Assembly: GCA_016165875.1 (NCBI GenBank)
Contig: JABBOT010000005.1
Location: forward strand, 5,786,081 to 5,850,080
DNA length: 64,000 bases
Direction of reading: 5' to 3'
Origin: Acanthopleura granulata
Taxonomy: Eukaryota > Mollusca > Polyplacophora > Chitonida > Chitonidae
Shown here: positions 63,994-64,000 of the stretch, in pieces
Numbering within the stretch: position 1 is the stretch's first letter
Layout of the letters: each line of letters opens with the position of its first letter
Translations under genes and position numbers: made by a program
The notes under the pieces: generated by a model
Database searches by the model: none
The model's input: the letters and a program-made list of their open reading frames with translations, nothing else
Told to the model about the DNA's origin: nothing

Positions 63994-64000
63994 CTACAGA

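Overview
The window looks like nuclear DNA from a marine lophotrochozoan, most likely a mollusc (a brachiopod relative cannot be excluded). The reasons are: split genes with GT-AG introns, AT-rich intergenic DNA, many short minisatellites, and many copies of a tRNA-headed SINE with an (AAAT)n tail of a type I associate with mollusc genomes. Species was not determined. I see no bacterial operons, CRISPR arrays, rRNA genes or intact tRNA genes.

The one well-supported gene is on the minus strand from 63993 down to 52329: the C-terminal half of an anoctamin (TMEM16 membrane protein). Nine exons, all with AG/GT borders and matching phases, join into 362 codons plus a stop. Upstream exons lie beyond the right edge. 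The acidic residues that bind calcium in TMEM16 proteins are largely conserved. Almost every intron holds its own tandem repeat, the most striking being about 28 copies of a 37-bp unit in higher-order order.

At the left edge, 481-845 (minus strand) is a probable first coding exon of a basic, Ser/Arg-rich protein whose remaining exons lie at least partly outside the window. Between the two, from about 1 to 52 kb, I recognise no host gene. This stretch holds a 51-bp minisatellite (1.85-2.81 kb), a near-perfect 91-bp inverted repeat with a 68-bp loop (19.4-19.66 kb), several SINEs, other minisatellites (15.5, 16.6, 36, 43.3, 45.5, 47.9, 49.5 and 52 kb), and a decayed mobile element with an SGNH-hydrolase-like reading frame (about 35.2-35.8 kb).

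I did not find a clear new gene system. The observations most worth following are the 91-bp hairpin locus, the higher-order 37-bp array inside the anoctamin intron, the SGNH element with its adjoining 67-bp repeats, and the unusual anoctamin with a short final loop.
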